Assembly (NCBI GenBank): GCA_900315345.1
Contig: OMYP01000002.1
Location: 1-64,000, forward strand
Direction: 5' to 3'
DNA from: an uncultured Selenomonadales bacterium
GTDB lineage: Bacteria; Bacillota; Negativicutes; Acidaminococcales; Acidaminococcaceae
Length of the DNA stretch: 64,000 nucleotides
Made by a program: the position numbers and the translations under genes. Of the stretch, positions 44,882-52,527 are shown in pieces; the stretch's first letter is position 1; each line of letters opens with the position of its first letter. The notes under the pieces are model-generated. The model was not told the DNA's origin, ran no database searches, and saw only the letters and a program-made list of their open reading frames with translations.

Positions 44882-46588
44882 TTACACCGACCCTTCCATT
44901 TCCGCTTCACTGAATTCTTCCGGCTTAGGCAGTTCCATAATGGCAGTCGCTCCTTTGCCGTATTCGCTCTTCATGCTGACGGCGATGGCATGGCGTTCCG
45001 CTATTTCCCGGGAAATGGCCAGCCCCAGTCCGCTGCCGGACTTGTTCTGTTCGCCCCGGGTCTTATAAAATCTGTCAAACACATGAAGCAGGTCTTCCGG
45101 TTTGATGCCGGGGCCGTGATCGGTCACGGTCAGCCTCCGGTTAGCCAGTTTGACTTCAACCGAAGAATTTTCCGGACTGAATTTTACGGCATTGTCCAGG
45201 AAGATCATCAGCATCTGGTTCAGCCGTCCGTAATCCCCCGTCATTTTATATACCGGCACATCCGTTTCGCATTTTACGGTGATGTTCTTTTCCCGGGCCA
45301 GATGTCTGGCGCTGCGTACCGCGTTCTGCACCACCTCGCAGAAGTTCAGCGGTTTCTTTTCAATAGGAAAGTCCGCGTTCTGCAGACGGGACAGGTCCAG
45401 CAGGTCGTTGATAAGCCGCTGCAGGAACAGGGTCTCGTCATACATAGTCTCATGATACCGTTCCACATCGGCAGGATCCGTTACCACTTTATCCCGCAGG
45501 GCTTCCAGACTGCCCCGGACCACCGTTACCGGCGTGCGCAGCTCGTGGGAGATGTTGGCGATAAACTCCTTCCGGATCTTTTCCGTCTGCTTCGTCTCCC
45601 GGTCTGCTTCTTCCAGCCGGCCGGCCATACCGTCCAAAGTTTCTGCCAGATCCCCGATCTCGTCCTTCTGCTGGACATAGCTGCGGGCTGTATAGTCTCC
45701 GGACGCCAGTTTCTCTGCCGTATCCTTCATCTTGTTCAGCGGTTTTGTAAATTTGTTGGACAGGAACCAGGCTACCGCCAGGGCCAGCACCAGGGCCAGT
45801 ACCAGGCATCCGCCGAATACTTCCAGGGCTTCACGGAAAGACTGCCGCAGGCCGAACACCGGGACCCGCAGCATCAGAACCCCTTCCACGCCGCCGTTTT
45901 TATCATATATGGGCGCCGTTGCCAGCACCATCATCTCATTGATCCGTTTATCAAATTCTTCCTGTACGGATGCTTCCCCTTTGAATCCTTTCCGGAACAT
46001 GTCCCGGTAGACCTGGGGCAGGGAACTGACCGTTGCGGTTCCCTCAAATACTTTGGGAATATCCCGTCCCTGGGGCCCTTTATGTTCTTCCACCCGTCCC
46101 CGGAAGTTCTGGGGGACTTCTTTCATATCCCCTTCCGGCAGATGGGTCCGTATATAGATGTTGCCATCTTTCCCCGCTACCCATACGTCATCGGCCGTAA
46201 TGATATTCACATAGGCGATGAGCCTGCGGGAACGCAGCAGTTCTCCGGGGTTAACAGCTTTGTCGGCATTTTCCCCGGAAGTTTTGGATTCCTGCCCGGA
46301 AGAGGCTGCGGACCTGTTATGATGGTCCTTCCCCTGCTGCCCGGAAGGCGTCTCCGGGGTATTTCGTTTTTCCTCCGCCCGTCTTTCTTCCCTGTGGCGG
46401 GAACGTTCCAGGTTATCCCCCATAATGGCGGCCACACTGGCAGCCCTGTGGCTCAGGGCCCGCTGCTGCCGTTCAATAAAGCTTTCCCTGAAAAAGTGTC
46501 CGAAAGAAAAGGCCATGACAAATGCGAAAACCAAAATGGCCAGCGCAAAATAGGCCGCCAGTTTCGCAGCTATTTTACTCTTAAACAT
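44882..46588 (-). CDS. Membrane sensor histidine kinase
   Basis: Architecture: membrane segment (about 10-30), extracytoplasmic sensor region (31-255), second segment (256-276), HAMP (277-330), HisKA with phospho-acceptor H348 in IANISHELRTPV, and HATPase with the N-box MIFLDNAVKFSP, DHGPGIKPEDL and GSGLGLAISREIAERH. The sensor region contains a highly hydrophilic, low-complexity stretch at about 62-115, then a PAS/Cache-like part (LIAYVNIITADDVWVAGKDG, then VLATAPIYDKNGGVEGVLML). The signal is not predictable from this. It follows its response regulator by 133 bp, a gap that contains a GC-rich hairpin (46604-46624). The partner operon of secreted His-rich protein suggests envelope or metal stress. 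Confidence 0.95.
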   Translation of the reverse strand: MFKSKIAAKLAAYFALAILVFAFVMAFSFGHFFRESFIERQQRALSHRAASVAAIMGDNLERSRHREERRAEEKRNTPETPSGQQGKDHHNRSAASSGQESKTSGENADKAVNPGELLRSRRLIAYVNIITADDVWVAGKDGNIYIRTHLPEGDMKEVPQNFRGRVEEHKGPQGRDIPKVFEGTATVSSLPQVYRDMFRKGFKGEASVQEEFDKRINEMMVLATAPIYDKNGGVEGVLMLRVPVFGLRQSFREALEVFGGCLVLALVLALAVAWFLSNKFTKPLNKMKDTAEKLASGDYTARSYVQQKDEIGDLAETLDGMAGRLEEADRETKQTEKIRKEFIANISHELRTPVTVVRGSLEALRDKVVTDPADVERYHETMYDETLFLQRLINDLLDLSRLQNADFPIEKKPLNFCEVVQNAVRSARHLAREKNITVKCETDVPVYKMTGDYGRLNQMLMIFLDNAVKFSPENSSVEVKLANRRLTVTDHGPGIKPEDLLHVFDRFYKTRGEQNKSGSGLGLAISREIAERHAIAVSMKSEYGKGATAIMELPKPEEFSEAEMEGSV

Positions 46589-46603
46589 GTTACTTCTCCA
46601 TTC

Positions 46604-46624
46604 TGCCGCCTGTATCCGGCGGCA
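46604..46624. other. GC-rich hairpin between regulator and kinase genes
   Basis: TGCCGCC and GGCGGCA form a perfect 7-bp stem with a 7-nt loop just upstream of the kinase start. No T run follows, so it may tune the kinase-to-regulator ratio by mRNA processing or attenuation rather than terminate fully. Confidence 0.4.
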
Positions 46625-46721
46625 AAGGCGAATCTGTAAAACGAAGGAGTGGAAGGAAATTTCCCTCAGGCCGGTTCCCCGGCCCCTGTGCCGCCGCTAA
46701 ACGATCCGCAAGTCAGAAAAA

Positions 46722-47420
46722 TCAGGGGGTCTCTGTAATTTCAAACCGGTACCCTACGCCCCAGATGGTCTTCACCGCCCACCCGGGATGTTCGAAGGCG
46801 TCCAGCTTGGCCCGGAGCCGTTTGATATGGGAGTCTACGGTCCGGCTGTCTCCGAAGTAATCGTAGCCCCACAGGCTGTCCAGCAGGTTGTCCCGGGAAA
46901 AAACCTTCTTGGAATTGGAGGCCAGCAGCCAGAGCAGCTCTTTTTCCCGCTTGGTCAGCGAAACCTCCTGGCCGTCTATGGTCACCATATAATTATCGAT
47001 ATCGATCATCAGGTTGCCGACCGTAAGTTTCCGGGAACTGATCTCCTCCTGCTGGGGCATCCGCCTGAGGATCGCCCGGGCCCGGGCCATTACCTCCGCC
47101 GCGCTGAAGGGCTTGACGATGTAATCGTCGGCGCCGATATCAAGGCCCAGTATTTTATCGGCGTCTTCCCCCCGGGCCGTGATCATGATCACCGGTACCT
47201 GGGATGATGCGCGAATAGCCTTGCATACGGAGAACCCGTCCTTCTTCGGCATCATCACGTCCAGGAACACGATGGATATCTCTTTTGAAAATTCCCGGAA
47301 CACCCGCAATGCTTCTTCCCCGTCATAGGCAATATAGCAGCCCCATCCTTCTTTTGTGGCGTAATCTCTCAGCACTTTTGTAATCTGCGCGTTATCGTCC
47401 GCGATCAATACCTTGTTCAT
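46722..47420 (-). CDS. OmpR-family response regulator
   Basis: The receiver domain has the acidic pair D8/D9, phospho-acceptor D54 in IVFLDVMMPKKDG and K103 in DYIVKPFSA. The C-terminal winged helix spans about 130-230 (LTKREKELLWLLASN, then VFSRDNLLDSLWGYDYFGDSRTVDSHIKRLRAKL). The start MNKVLIADD has a G-rich Shine-Dalgarno; an 11-codon in-frame extension upstream is less likely. A near-consensus promoter precedes it, divergent from the promoter of the His-rich secreted protein, so regulator binding in the ~60 bp between them could control both. Confidence 0.96.
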   Translation of the reverse strand: MNKVLIADDNAQITKVLRDYATKEGWGCYIAYDGEEALRVFREFSKEISIVFLDVMMPKKDGFSVCKAIRASSQVPVIMITARGEDADKILGLDIGADDYIVKPFSAAEVMARARAILRRMPQQEEISSRKLTVGNLMIDIDNYMVTIDGQEVSLTKREKELLWLLASNSKKVFSRDNLLDSLWGYDYFGDSRTVDSHIKRLRAKLDAFEHPGWAVKTIWGVGYRFEITETP

Positions 47421-47457
47421 AAACACGCCCCCCAAATATAGACACTTATACAAAGTA

Positions 47458-47486
47458 ATTATACATCAAAAATTTCGTCCTTACAA
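47458..47486 (-). promoter_or_regulatory. Promoter of the response regulator operon
   Basis: TTGTAA (47481-47486) and TATAAT (47458-47463) are 17 bp apart on the minus strand, about 40 bp before the start codon. Confidence 0.75.
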
Positions 47487-47526
47487 ATTGTAAAAAACAT
47501 TTTTTTGTTAAGAAAAAAACACGGTT

Positions 47527-47554
47527 TAGACATAAATCGAAGTTATGATATACT
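47527..47554 (+). promoter_or_regulatory. Promoter of the His-rich secreted protein gene
   Basis: TAGACA (47527-47532) is followed after 16 bp by TATACT (47549-47554), which is preceded by TGA, an extended -10. It lies about 60 bp upstream of the gene and 40 bp from the divergent regulator promoter. Confidence 0.65.
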
Positions 47555-47614
47555 CAAACCCGGAAACCAAAAATAAATAAGGCCAACAGATAACAGAAAA
47601 GGAGTGAAGATATC

Positions 47615-48499
47615 ATGATGAACTGGAAAAAAAGCTTACTGACAGCAGGTATTTTGGCAACCGTTCTGGCCGGCACCGCTTTTGCGGCTACCGAAGCGGA
47701 AGATGCCGCAACACAGCAGAACGGACTGGACTACAATAACAAGATCGAGCAACAGGCTCCGGATACGGAAAAGGGCCGTCCCCCCTTTGCAATGGATAAA
47801 GACGGACATGGCCACCGCCGCCATCACGATGGCAAATTACACCGGCACCATGGGGGTCCCGGTCACCATCACGACGGGGAATTCCGCGGTCCGAAAGGCG
47901 GCCCGGGACACCATAAATTCCACGGCGAACATGGCAAGAAGATGCACAAACCCGGCAAACTGACTCCGAAACAGCGCCAGAAGCTGGCAAAAGAACGGGA
48001 AGAGTTCTTTGCCAACTGGAGCAGCATGTCTGACCGGGAACGCCGTGAAGTAACGGAACGTTTCATCAGCCGCGTCAACGAAGAACGCATGAAGAACATG
48101 ACGGAAGACGAAAAGAAGGTCTTTGAGAAACGCCAGGCCGAAAGAAAGGCAGAGCGGGAGAAGATCGCCAAGATGACCGAAGACGAACGTCATGATTATT
48201 TTAAGAAAAAACATGACGAAATGGTGAAGGAACGCACCAAAAACATGACCAAGGAAGAAAAGGAACGGTTCCTGGAGCGGGATAAACGCCAGCAGGAACG
48301 GATGGAAGAATTCTGGAAGAAATGGAAACAGATGACGCCTGAAGAAAAAGAGCAGTGGAAGAAAGATCATCAGCGTTTCGGTCCCCGGCACGGCGGCCCG
48401 GGACACGGACCCCGTCACGGTCACGGACCCGGACCGGAAGGTCCGCGGCACGGCCAGGGTCCCGAAGAGTCACGCCAGATGACGCCTCCGACAGCCTAA
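47615..48499 (+). CDS. Secreted His-rich protein with six LTxxQ-like motifs
   Basis: A Sec signal peptide (MMNWKKSLLTAG... cleaved after AFA near residue 24) precedes a His/Gly-rich stretch at about 65-111. The centre is charged and helical, with the motif (L/M)-(T/S)-x-x-(Q/E) recurring at residues 116 (LTPKQ), 138 (MSDRE), 162 and 187 (MTEDE), 211 (MTKEE) and 240 (MTPEE), spaced 22-29 residues. A second His/Pro/Gly-rich tail follows from about 255. CpxP, Spy and ZraP are small periplasmic helical proteins with LTxxQ motifs; this resembles their logic but is longer and I cannot confirm homology. Metal binding by the His segments is inferred. The divergent two-component operon is the likely regulator. 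A double ATG leaves the exact start open by one codon. Confidence 0.8.
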   Translation: MMNWKKSLLTAGILATVLAGTAFAATEAEDAATQQNGLDYNNKIEQQAPDTEKGRPPFAMDKDGHGHRRHHDGKLHRHHGGPGHHHDGEFRGPKGGPGHHKFHGEHGKKMHKPGKLTPKQRQKLAKEREEFFANWSSMSDRERREVTERFISRVNEERMKNMTEDEKKVFEKRQAERKAEREKIAKMTEDERHDYFKKKHDEMVKERTKNMTKEEKERFLERDKRQQERMEEFWKKWKQMTPEEKEQWKKDHQRFGPRHGGPGHGPRHGHGPGPEGPRHGQGPEESRQMTPPTA

Positions 48500-48834
48500 G
48501 GCCCGTTTCCCAAAGCTTCCGGGGATAATTTTGGAAGTTCCTGCAGATATGTACGGAAGCTTCTCAGGCATTCGGAAGTTCCCTGCAGCTGCATAATTTA
48601 TTCCCGATTGGTTCAATGAACAGAAATCCTGTGCCTTTGGTTCGAAGGAACGCCCACCAAAGCGCACAGGATTTTTTCGTAAGGCTCATTACCGGGTTTT
48701 CTTTTTCCGGTTCAGAAAAATCATTTTATCTTTGTTGTGATTTTATATTATAATGTAATCAACAAAATGATTTCGATATATTCAACAAATTTATTCCGAA
48801 GGCGCGGACAAATTTTTCTGGGGGTGTAGATGTT
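48500..48834. other. 335-bp intergenic region between two secreted-protein genes
   Basis: It contains a short imperfect duplication (GGAAGTTC-CTGCAG at 48533-48546 and 48574-48588), a strong terminator at 48625-48677, and a TATAAT at 48749-48754 about 80 bp before the next gene. No small gene or RNA is recognised. Confidence 0.55.
48625..48677 (+). terminator. Rho-independent terminator downstream of the His-rich gene
   Basis: AATCCTGTGC-CTTTGG pairs with CCAAAG-C-GCACAGGATT and six T residues follow on the plus strand. Confidence 0.85.
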
Positions 48835-49677
48835 ATGAAAAAACGGAATTTACTGGCAGCAGGTTTTCTTGCATTTTCTGTCGTTACGGCAGGCTTCTGT
48901 TTCCCATATGGCGCCGATGCCGCAGCCGCAGGGGAAACCTATAAGGAAGGCGCCGTCGTTCCTGCGGATAAAGCGTCCGCCGTACGGAACGCCGCCCGGG
49001 AAAAGGCCATGGCTTCCTATTACATAACCGACGGTGAAAAATTCGATAAAGCCGTTTCCCTGCTGAAGGGCCTTGACCCGGAGGTAACAGGACTGGAACC
49101 CGGCGTAAGGTATTCCTTCCGTATGGATAAGACGTTGACCGGAGACTATTTTTATCATGTAAAGGCCTTTCGTCCCGGCTCTTCCAATACGGCCGGGGAT
49201 TATCTTCTGGCCAAAGATGACAGCTGCGCCTACCGCCGTTTTCCCGGTGAAAACCGGACGGAACTGATGGCCGGTACCACCGACAAGCTGCTGGAAAAGA
49301 CGGAAATTTACGCCCTTTACCGTAAAATTCCCATGGAAACCCCAATCCGGGTTTTTGTACGGGTTCCCGGAAACATCCCCTACACGCTGTCGGTGACCAG
49401 TTTAAACGAAAATATGATCTCTGTCAGTGAGGATGAAAGCGGACAACCCGTTATCTTTGGCATCGGACGGGGAAAAGCCGACGTGCTGGCGGAAGTTACC
49501 ATCGGCGGATTCAGTAAATCCAAGAAGGTAAATTACATCATTATGGATGATAAAGACCTGGAGCAGGAGGAGAACCGCTCCTCCGGCGGAGGGTTCCCCA
49601 TTGGCATCGGCATAGGTATCGGCATTGGCAGGGGACATCATCACGGCCACAGGGGCGGAGTCGTTATCGGAATTTAG
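48835..49677 (+). CDS. Secreted protein with Ig-like (Big_2-like) domain and Gly/His tail
   Basis: A 280-residue exported protein: signal peptide with a predicted cut after GADA (near residue 29), a central domain of unknown type (about 40-160, with GLEPGVRYSFRM and YFYHVKAFRPG), then about 175-238 a segment that reads like a bacterial Ig-like group 2 domain (SVTSLNENMISVSEDESG then FGIGRGKADVLAEV). The C-terminus is unusual: alternating Gly-Ile (IGIGIGIGIG at about 258-267) followed by RGHHHGHRGG. Function unknown; surface or wall association and metal binding by the tail are possible. GGGGGTG lies 8 bases before the ATG. A terminator follows. Confidence 0.8.
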   Translation: MKKRNLLAAGFLAFSVVTAGFCFPYGADAAAAGETYKEGAVVPADKASAVRNAAREKAMASYYITDGEKFDKAVSLLKGLDPEVTGLEPGVRYSFRMDKTLTGDYFYHVKAFRPGSSNTAGDYLLAKDDSCAYRRFPGENRTELMAGTTDKLLEKTEIYALYRKIPMETPIRVFVRVPGNIPYTLSVTSLNENMISVSEDESGQPVIFGIGRGKADVLAEVTIGGFSKSKKVNYIIMDDKDLEQEENRSSGGGFPIGIGIGIGIGRGHHHGHRGGVVIGI

Positions 49678-49763
49678 AGCTCCGTGAAAAAGGAAGTGGA
49701 GAAAACCGATAAACGGAGCGGAAGTATCCTGTTCTGAGTAATTGCGGGATCCGGACTAAAAGG

Positions 49764-49797
49764 AAAGGCGTGCAGAGTTCAGCTGCACGCCTTTTTG
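49764..49797. terminator. Bidirectional terminator between convergent genes
   Basis: AAAGGCGTGCA pairs with TGCACGCCTTT around a 9-nt loop; TTTTTGTTTT follows on the plus strand and TTTCCTTTT on the minus strand. It serves the secreted-protein gene and folD. Confidence 0.88.
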
Positions 49798-49845
49798 TTT
49801 TGCATTTTTCTGTTTTCAATGCCAGAACCGCCGGGGCATCATTCA

Positions 49846-50676
49846 TTACAGGCCGGCCGTCAGGGCGTCCATCATCATCACGTTGCTGACAACGCCTACG
49901 CCGCCCGGTACCGGAGTATAGGCAGAGGCCTTTTCCAAAGCCTCCGGAGCCACATCCCCTGTGATACCGTGGTCCGTCACGTTGATCCCCACATCAACGA
50001 TGACCGCGCCGGGTTTAACCATTTCCTCTGTCACAAAGCCGGCTTTCCCTACAGCAGCCACAATAATATCCGCCTGCTGTAAAAGCTCCGGCAGGTTTTT
50101 TGTGCGGGAATGACAGATGGTCACCGTACAGTTTTCCTGCAGCAGAAGCAGGGCGGCAGGTTTTCCTACCACATTACTGCGTCCCAGTACTACCGCGTGT
50201 TTTCCCTCCATGGGGATATTGTAAAATTTCAGGATGGCCAGACAGGCCCGTGGCGTACAGGCAGCCCTGCGCCCCTGTCCCATGAGCAAAGCGCCTCCGT
50301 TGGCCGGGTTCAGGCAGTCCATATCCTTTTCCGGAGCCAGGGCCGACCCTACGGCCTTTTGGTCAACATGGGGGGGCATGGGCATCATGGGAAGGATACC
50401 GGTAATTGTATCGTCATGGTTCAGTTTTTGGATCTCCGCCACCACTTCTGCCGTAGTGGAGGTTTCCGCCAGTTCCACACAACGGCTTTCGGCGCCCAGG
50501 CTTTCCGCCATTTTCAGCAGCCTTCCCCGGTAGACAAAGGACGCGGGATCCTTTCCCACCGTCAGGATCGCCAGAGCAACAGATTTACCGGCGGCTTTTG
50601 CGGCATCGATCTTCTTTTTTATTGTTTCCTTATAGGCATCGGCAACAGGCCGGCCGCTTAGAATTAATTGTTCCAT
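49846..50676 (-). CDS. folD: Methylenetetrahydrofolate dehydrogenase/cyclohydrolase FolD
   Basis: FolD interconverts methylene-, methenyl- and formyl-THF. The NADP-binding signature GRSNVVGKPAALLL (near residue 165) and the C-terminal PVPGGVGVVSNVMMMDA are clear, and the length of 276 is normal. In the substrate site the family usually has Tyr-x-x-x-Lys; here the aligned stretch is Y49-R-G-R-L53, with a lysine at 55 instead. I recall a clostridial FolD subgroup with a similarly shifted lysine, so this may be a variant rather than a loss. The ATG lies one base after the fhs stop, so translation is coupled to fhs, its pathway partner. Confidence 0.93.
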   Translation of the reverse strand: MEQLILSGRPVADAYKETIKKKIDAAKAAGKSVALAILTVGKDPASFVYRGRLLKMAESLGAESRCVELAETSTTAEVVAEIQKLNHDDTITGILPMMPMPPHVDQKAVGSALAPEKDMDCLNPANGGALLMGQGRRAACTPRACLAILKFYNIPMEGKHAVVLGRSNVVGKPAALLLLQENCTVTICHSRTKNLPELLQQADIIVAAVGKAGFVTEEMVKPGAVIVDVGINVTDHGITGDVAPEALEKASAYTPVPGGVGVVSNVMMMDALTAGL

Positions 50677-50677
50677 A

Positions 50678-52348
50678 TCAGAACAGCCCGCTGATCTTTC
50701 CGTCATCCGTTACATCGATCTTTTCCGCGGCGGGCTTCTTAGGCAGCCCGGGCATGGTCATGATGTCGCCGGTATAAATTACGATAAATCCCGCGCCGGC
50801 GCTGATCTTTGCATTCTTGACATTGACCGTGAAGCCGGAAGGAGCCCCCAGCAAAGCCGGATTATCCGACAGGGAATACTGGGTCTTTGCCATGCAGACA
50901 GGCAGGTTTCCGTAGCCTTCTTTTTCGTACTGGTCCAGTGCCTGGGCCGCTTTGGTCTGGAATTCCACCTTGTCTCCGCCGTACACTTCCTTAACGATAG
51001 TAGCGACTTTTTCACGCAGGGACAGTTCCAACGGGTAAATGGGTTTGAACCGGGCCATGCCGCTTTCCGCCAGGGCAACCACTTCTTTGGCCAGTTCCGT
51101 GCCGCCTTCGCCGCCTTTGGCAAACACGTCGCTGAGAGCCACGTTGACGCCCATGCCGGCACAGAAATCGTACACTGCCTGCAGTTCTTCCTTTGTGTCC
51201 TGCTGGAAAATATTGATGGCAACCACTACCGGAACGCCAAACTTAAAGATATTTTCAATGTGTTTGCCCAGGTTCGGCAAACCTCTCTTCACTGCGTCTA
51301 CATTAGGCTCTTTCAGATCCGTCTTGGCCACTCCGCCATGCATCTTCAGCGCACGTACTGTTGCTACCAGCACGCAGGCGTCAGGAGCCAGGCCTGCCTG
51401 GCGGCATTTGATGTCGAAGAATTTTTCTGCTCCCAGATCCGCGCCGAAGCCAGCTTCCGTAATGGTATAATCCGCCAGGCGCAGGGCTGTGCGGGTAGCC
51501 ATGACGCTGTTGCAGCCGTGGGCGATGTTGGCAAAGGGACCTCCGTGGATGATGGCCGGCACGTGTTCCAGGGTCTGTACCAGGTTCGGTTTTACCGCAT
51601 CTTTCAGCAGGGCCGCCATGGCGCCGGCTGCGTTCAGGTCTTCCGCCGTCACGGGCTTTCCGTCATAGTTATAGGCAACTACGATCTTTTTCAGCCGTTC
51701 TTTTAAGTCATGCAGGTTGGATGCCAGGCACAGGATGGCCATGACTTCGCTGGCCACGGTAATGTCAAAACCGTCTTCCCGGGGAACGCCGTGGGCTTTT
51801 CCCCCAAGGCCGATGACGATGTTGCGCAGGGCCCGGTCATTCATATCTACCACGCGCTTCCAAATGATCCGCCGGGGATCGATGTTCAGGGGATTCCCCT
51901 GCTGGATGGAGTTGTCAAGCATGGCGGACAGCAGCATATGGGCCGAAGTGATGGCATGGAAGTCTCCCGTAAAATGAAGGTTGATATCTTCCATGGGGAC
52001 CACCTGGGAATAACCGCCGCCGGCAGCGCCGCCCTTAATGCCGAAACAGGGCCCCAGAGAAGGCTCGCGCAGTGCTACGATAACCTTTTTCCCGATCTTC
52101 TGCAGGCCCTGGGCCAGGCCAACTGTTGTGGTGGATTTGCCTTCACCGGCCGGTGTGGGCGTAATAGCCGTAACCAGCACCAGTTTCCCCGGTTTCCGCT
52201 CTTCTACTTTACGGATCAGGTCATAGGAAAGTTTTGCTTTATACTTTCCGTACAGTTCCAGGTCATCCTGATCAATTCCTAATTTTTCCGCTACCTCGGT
52301 AATCGGAAGCATCTTCACCTGCTGGGCAATCTCGATGTCAGATAACAT
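50678..52348 (-). CDS. fhs: Formate-tetrahydrofolate ligase
   Basis: It joins formate to THF using ATP, giving 10-formyl-THF for purine and one-carbon metabolism. The P-loop-like [14 protein letters not shown] (64-77), the [21 protein letters not shown] region continuous from about residue 95 and the conserved [13 protein letters not shown] near 270 identify the family. The 556-residue length is standard. A very strong AAGGAGG precedes the ATG. It is the first gene of an fhs-folD pair. No THF riboswitch fold is evident in the 179-bp leader region. Confidence 0.98.
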   Translation of the reverse strand: MLSDIEIAQQVKMLPITEVAEKLGIDQDDLELYGKYKAKLSYDLIRKVEERKPGKLVLVTAITPTPAGEGKSTTTVGLAQGLQKIGKKVIVALREPSLGPCFGIKGGAAGGGYSQVVPMEDINLHFTGDFHAITSAHMLLSAMLDNSIQQGNPLNIDPRRIIWKRVVDMNDRALRNIVIGLGGKAHGVPREDGFDITVASEVMAILCLASNLHDLKERLKKIVVAYNYDGKPVTAEDLNAAGAMAALLKDAVKPNLVQTLEHVPAIIHGGPFANIAHGCNSVMATRTALRLADYTITEAGFGADLGAEKFFDIKCRQAGLAPDACVLVATVRALKMHGGVAKTDLKEPNVDAVKRGLPNLGKHIENIFKFGVPVVVAINIFQQDTKEELQAVYDFCAGMGVNVALSDVFAKGGEGGTELAKEVVALAESGMARFKPIYPLELSLREKVATIVKEVYGGDKVEFQTKAAQALDQYEKEGYGNLPVCMAKTQYSLSDNPALLGAPSGFTVNVKNAKISAGAGFIVIYTGDIMTMPGLPKKPAAEKIDVTDDGKISGLF

Positions 52349-52527
52349 AATTCCTACCTCCTTTTTTTAGCCATACAGTTATAATTTTAGACACAGTTAC
52401 AATGTTCGAACCGCTATATAACATATTTAAAGAAGCCCTGATCAAATAATTTTCAATACTGTTGCGGCTCCGGCTGCATTTTTCTTTCACAGCCACCATT
52501 CTATCACATTATACCCTAAAAGTCTGT

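Noticed and set aside
47837-48451. Hydrophobic open frame opposite the His-rich gene
   Set aside because: The Phe/Leu-rich reading is the complement of Glu/Lys codons in a gene with a signal peptide and its own promoter and terminator.
52349-52527. Tetrahydrofolate riboswitch before fhs-folD
   Set aside because: The short leader shows no conserved THF-riboswitch sequence or fold that I can identify.
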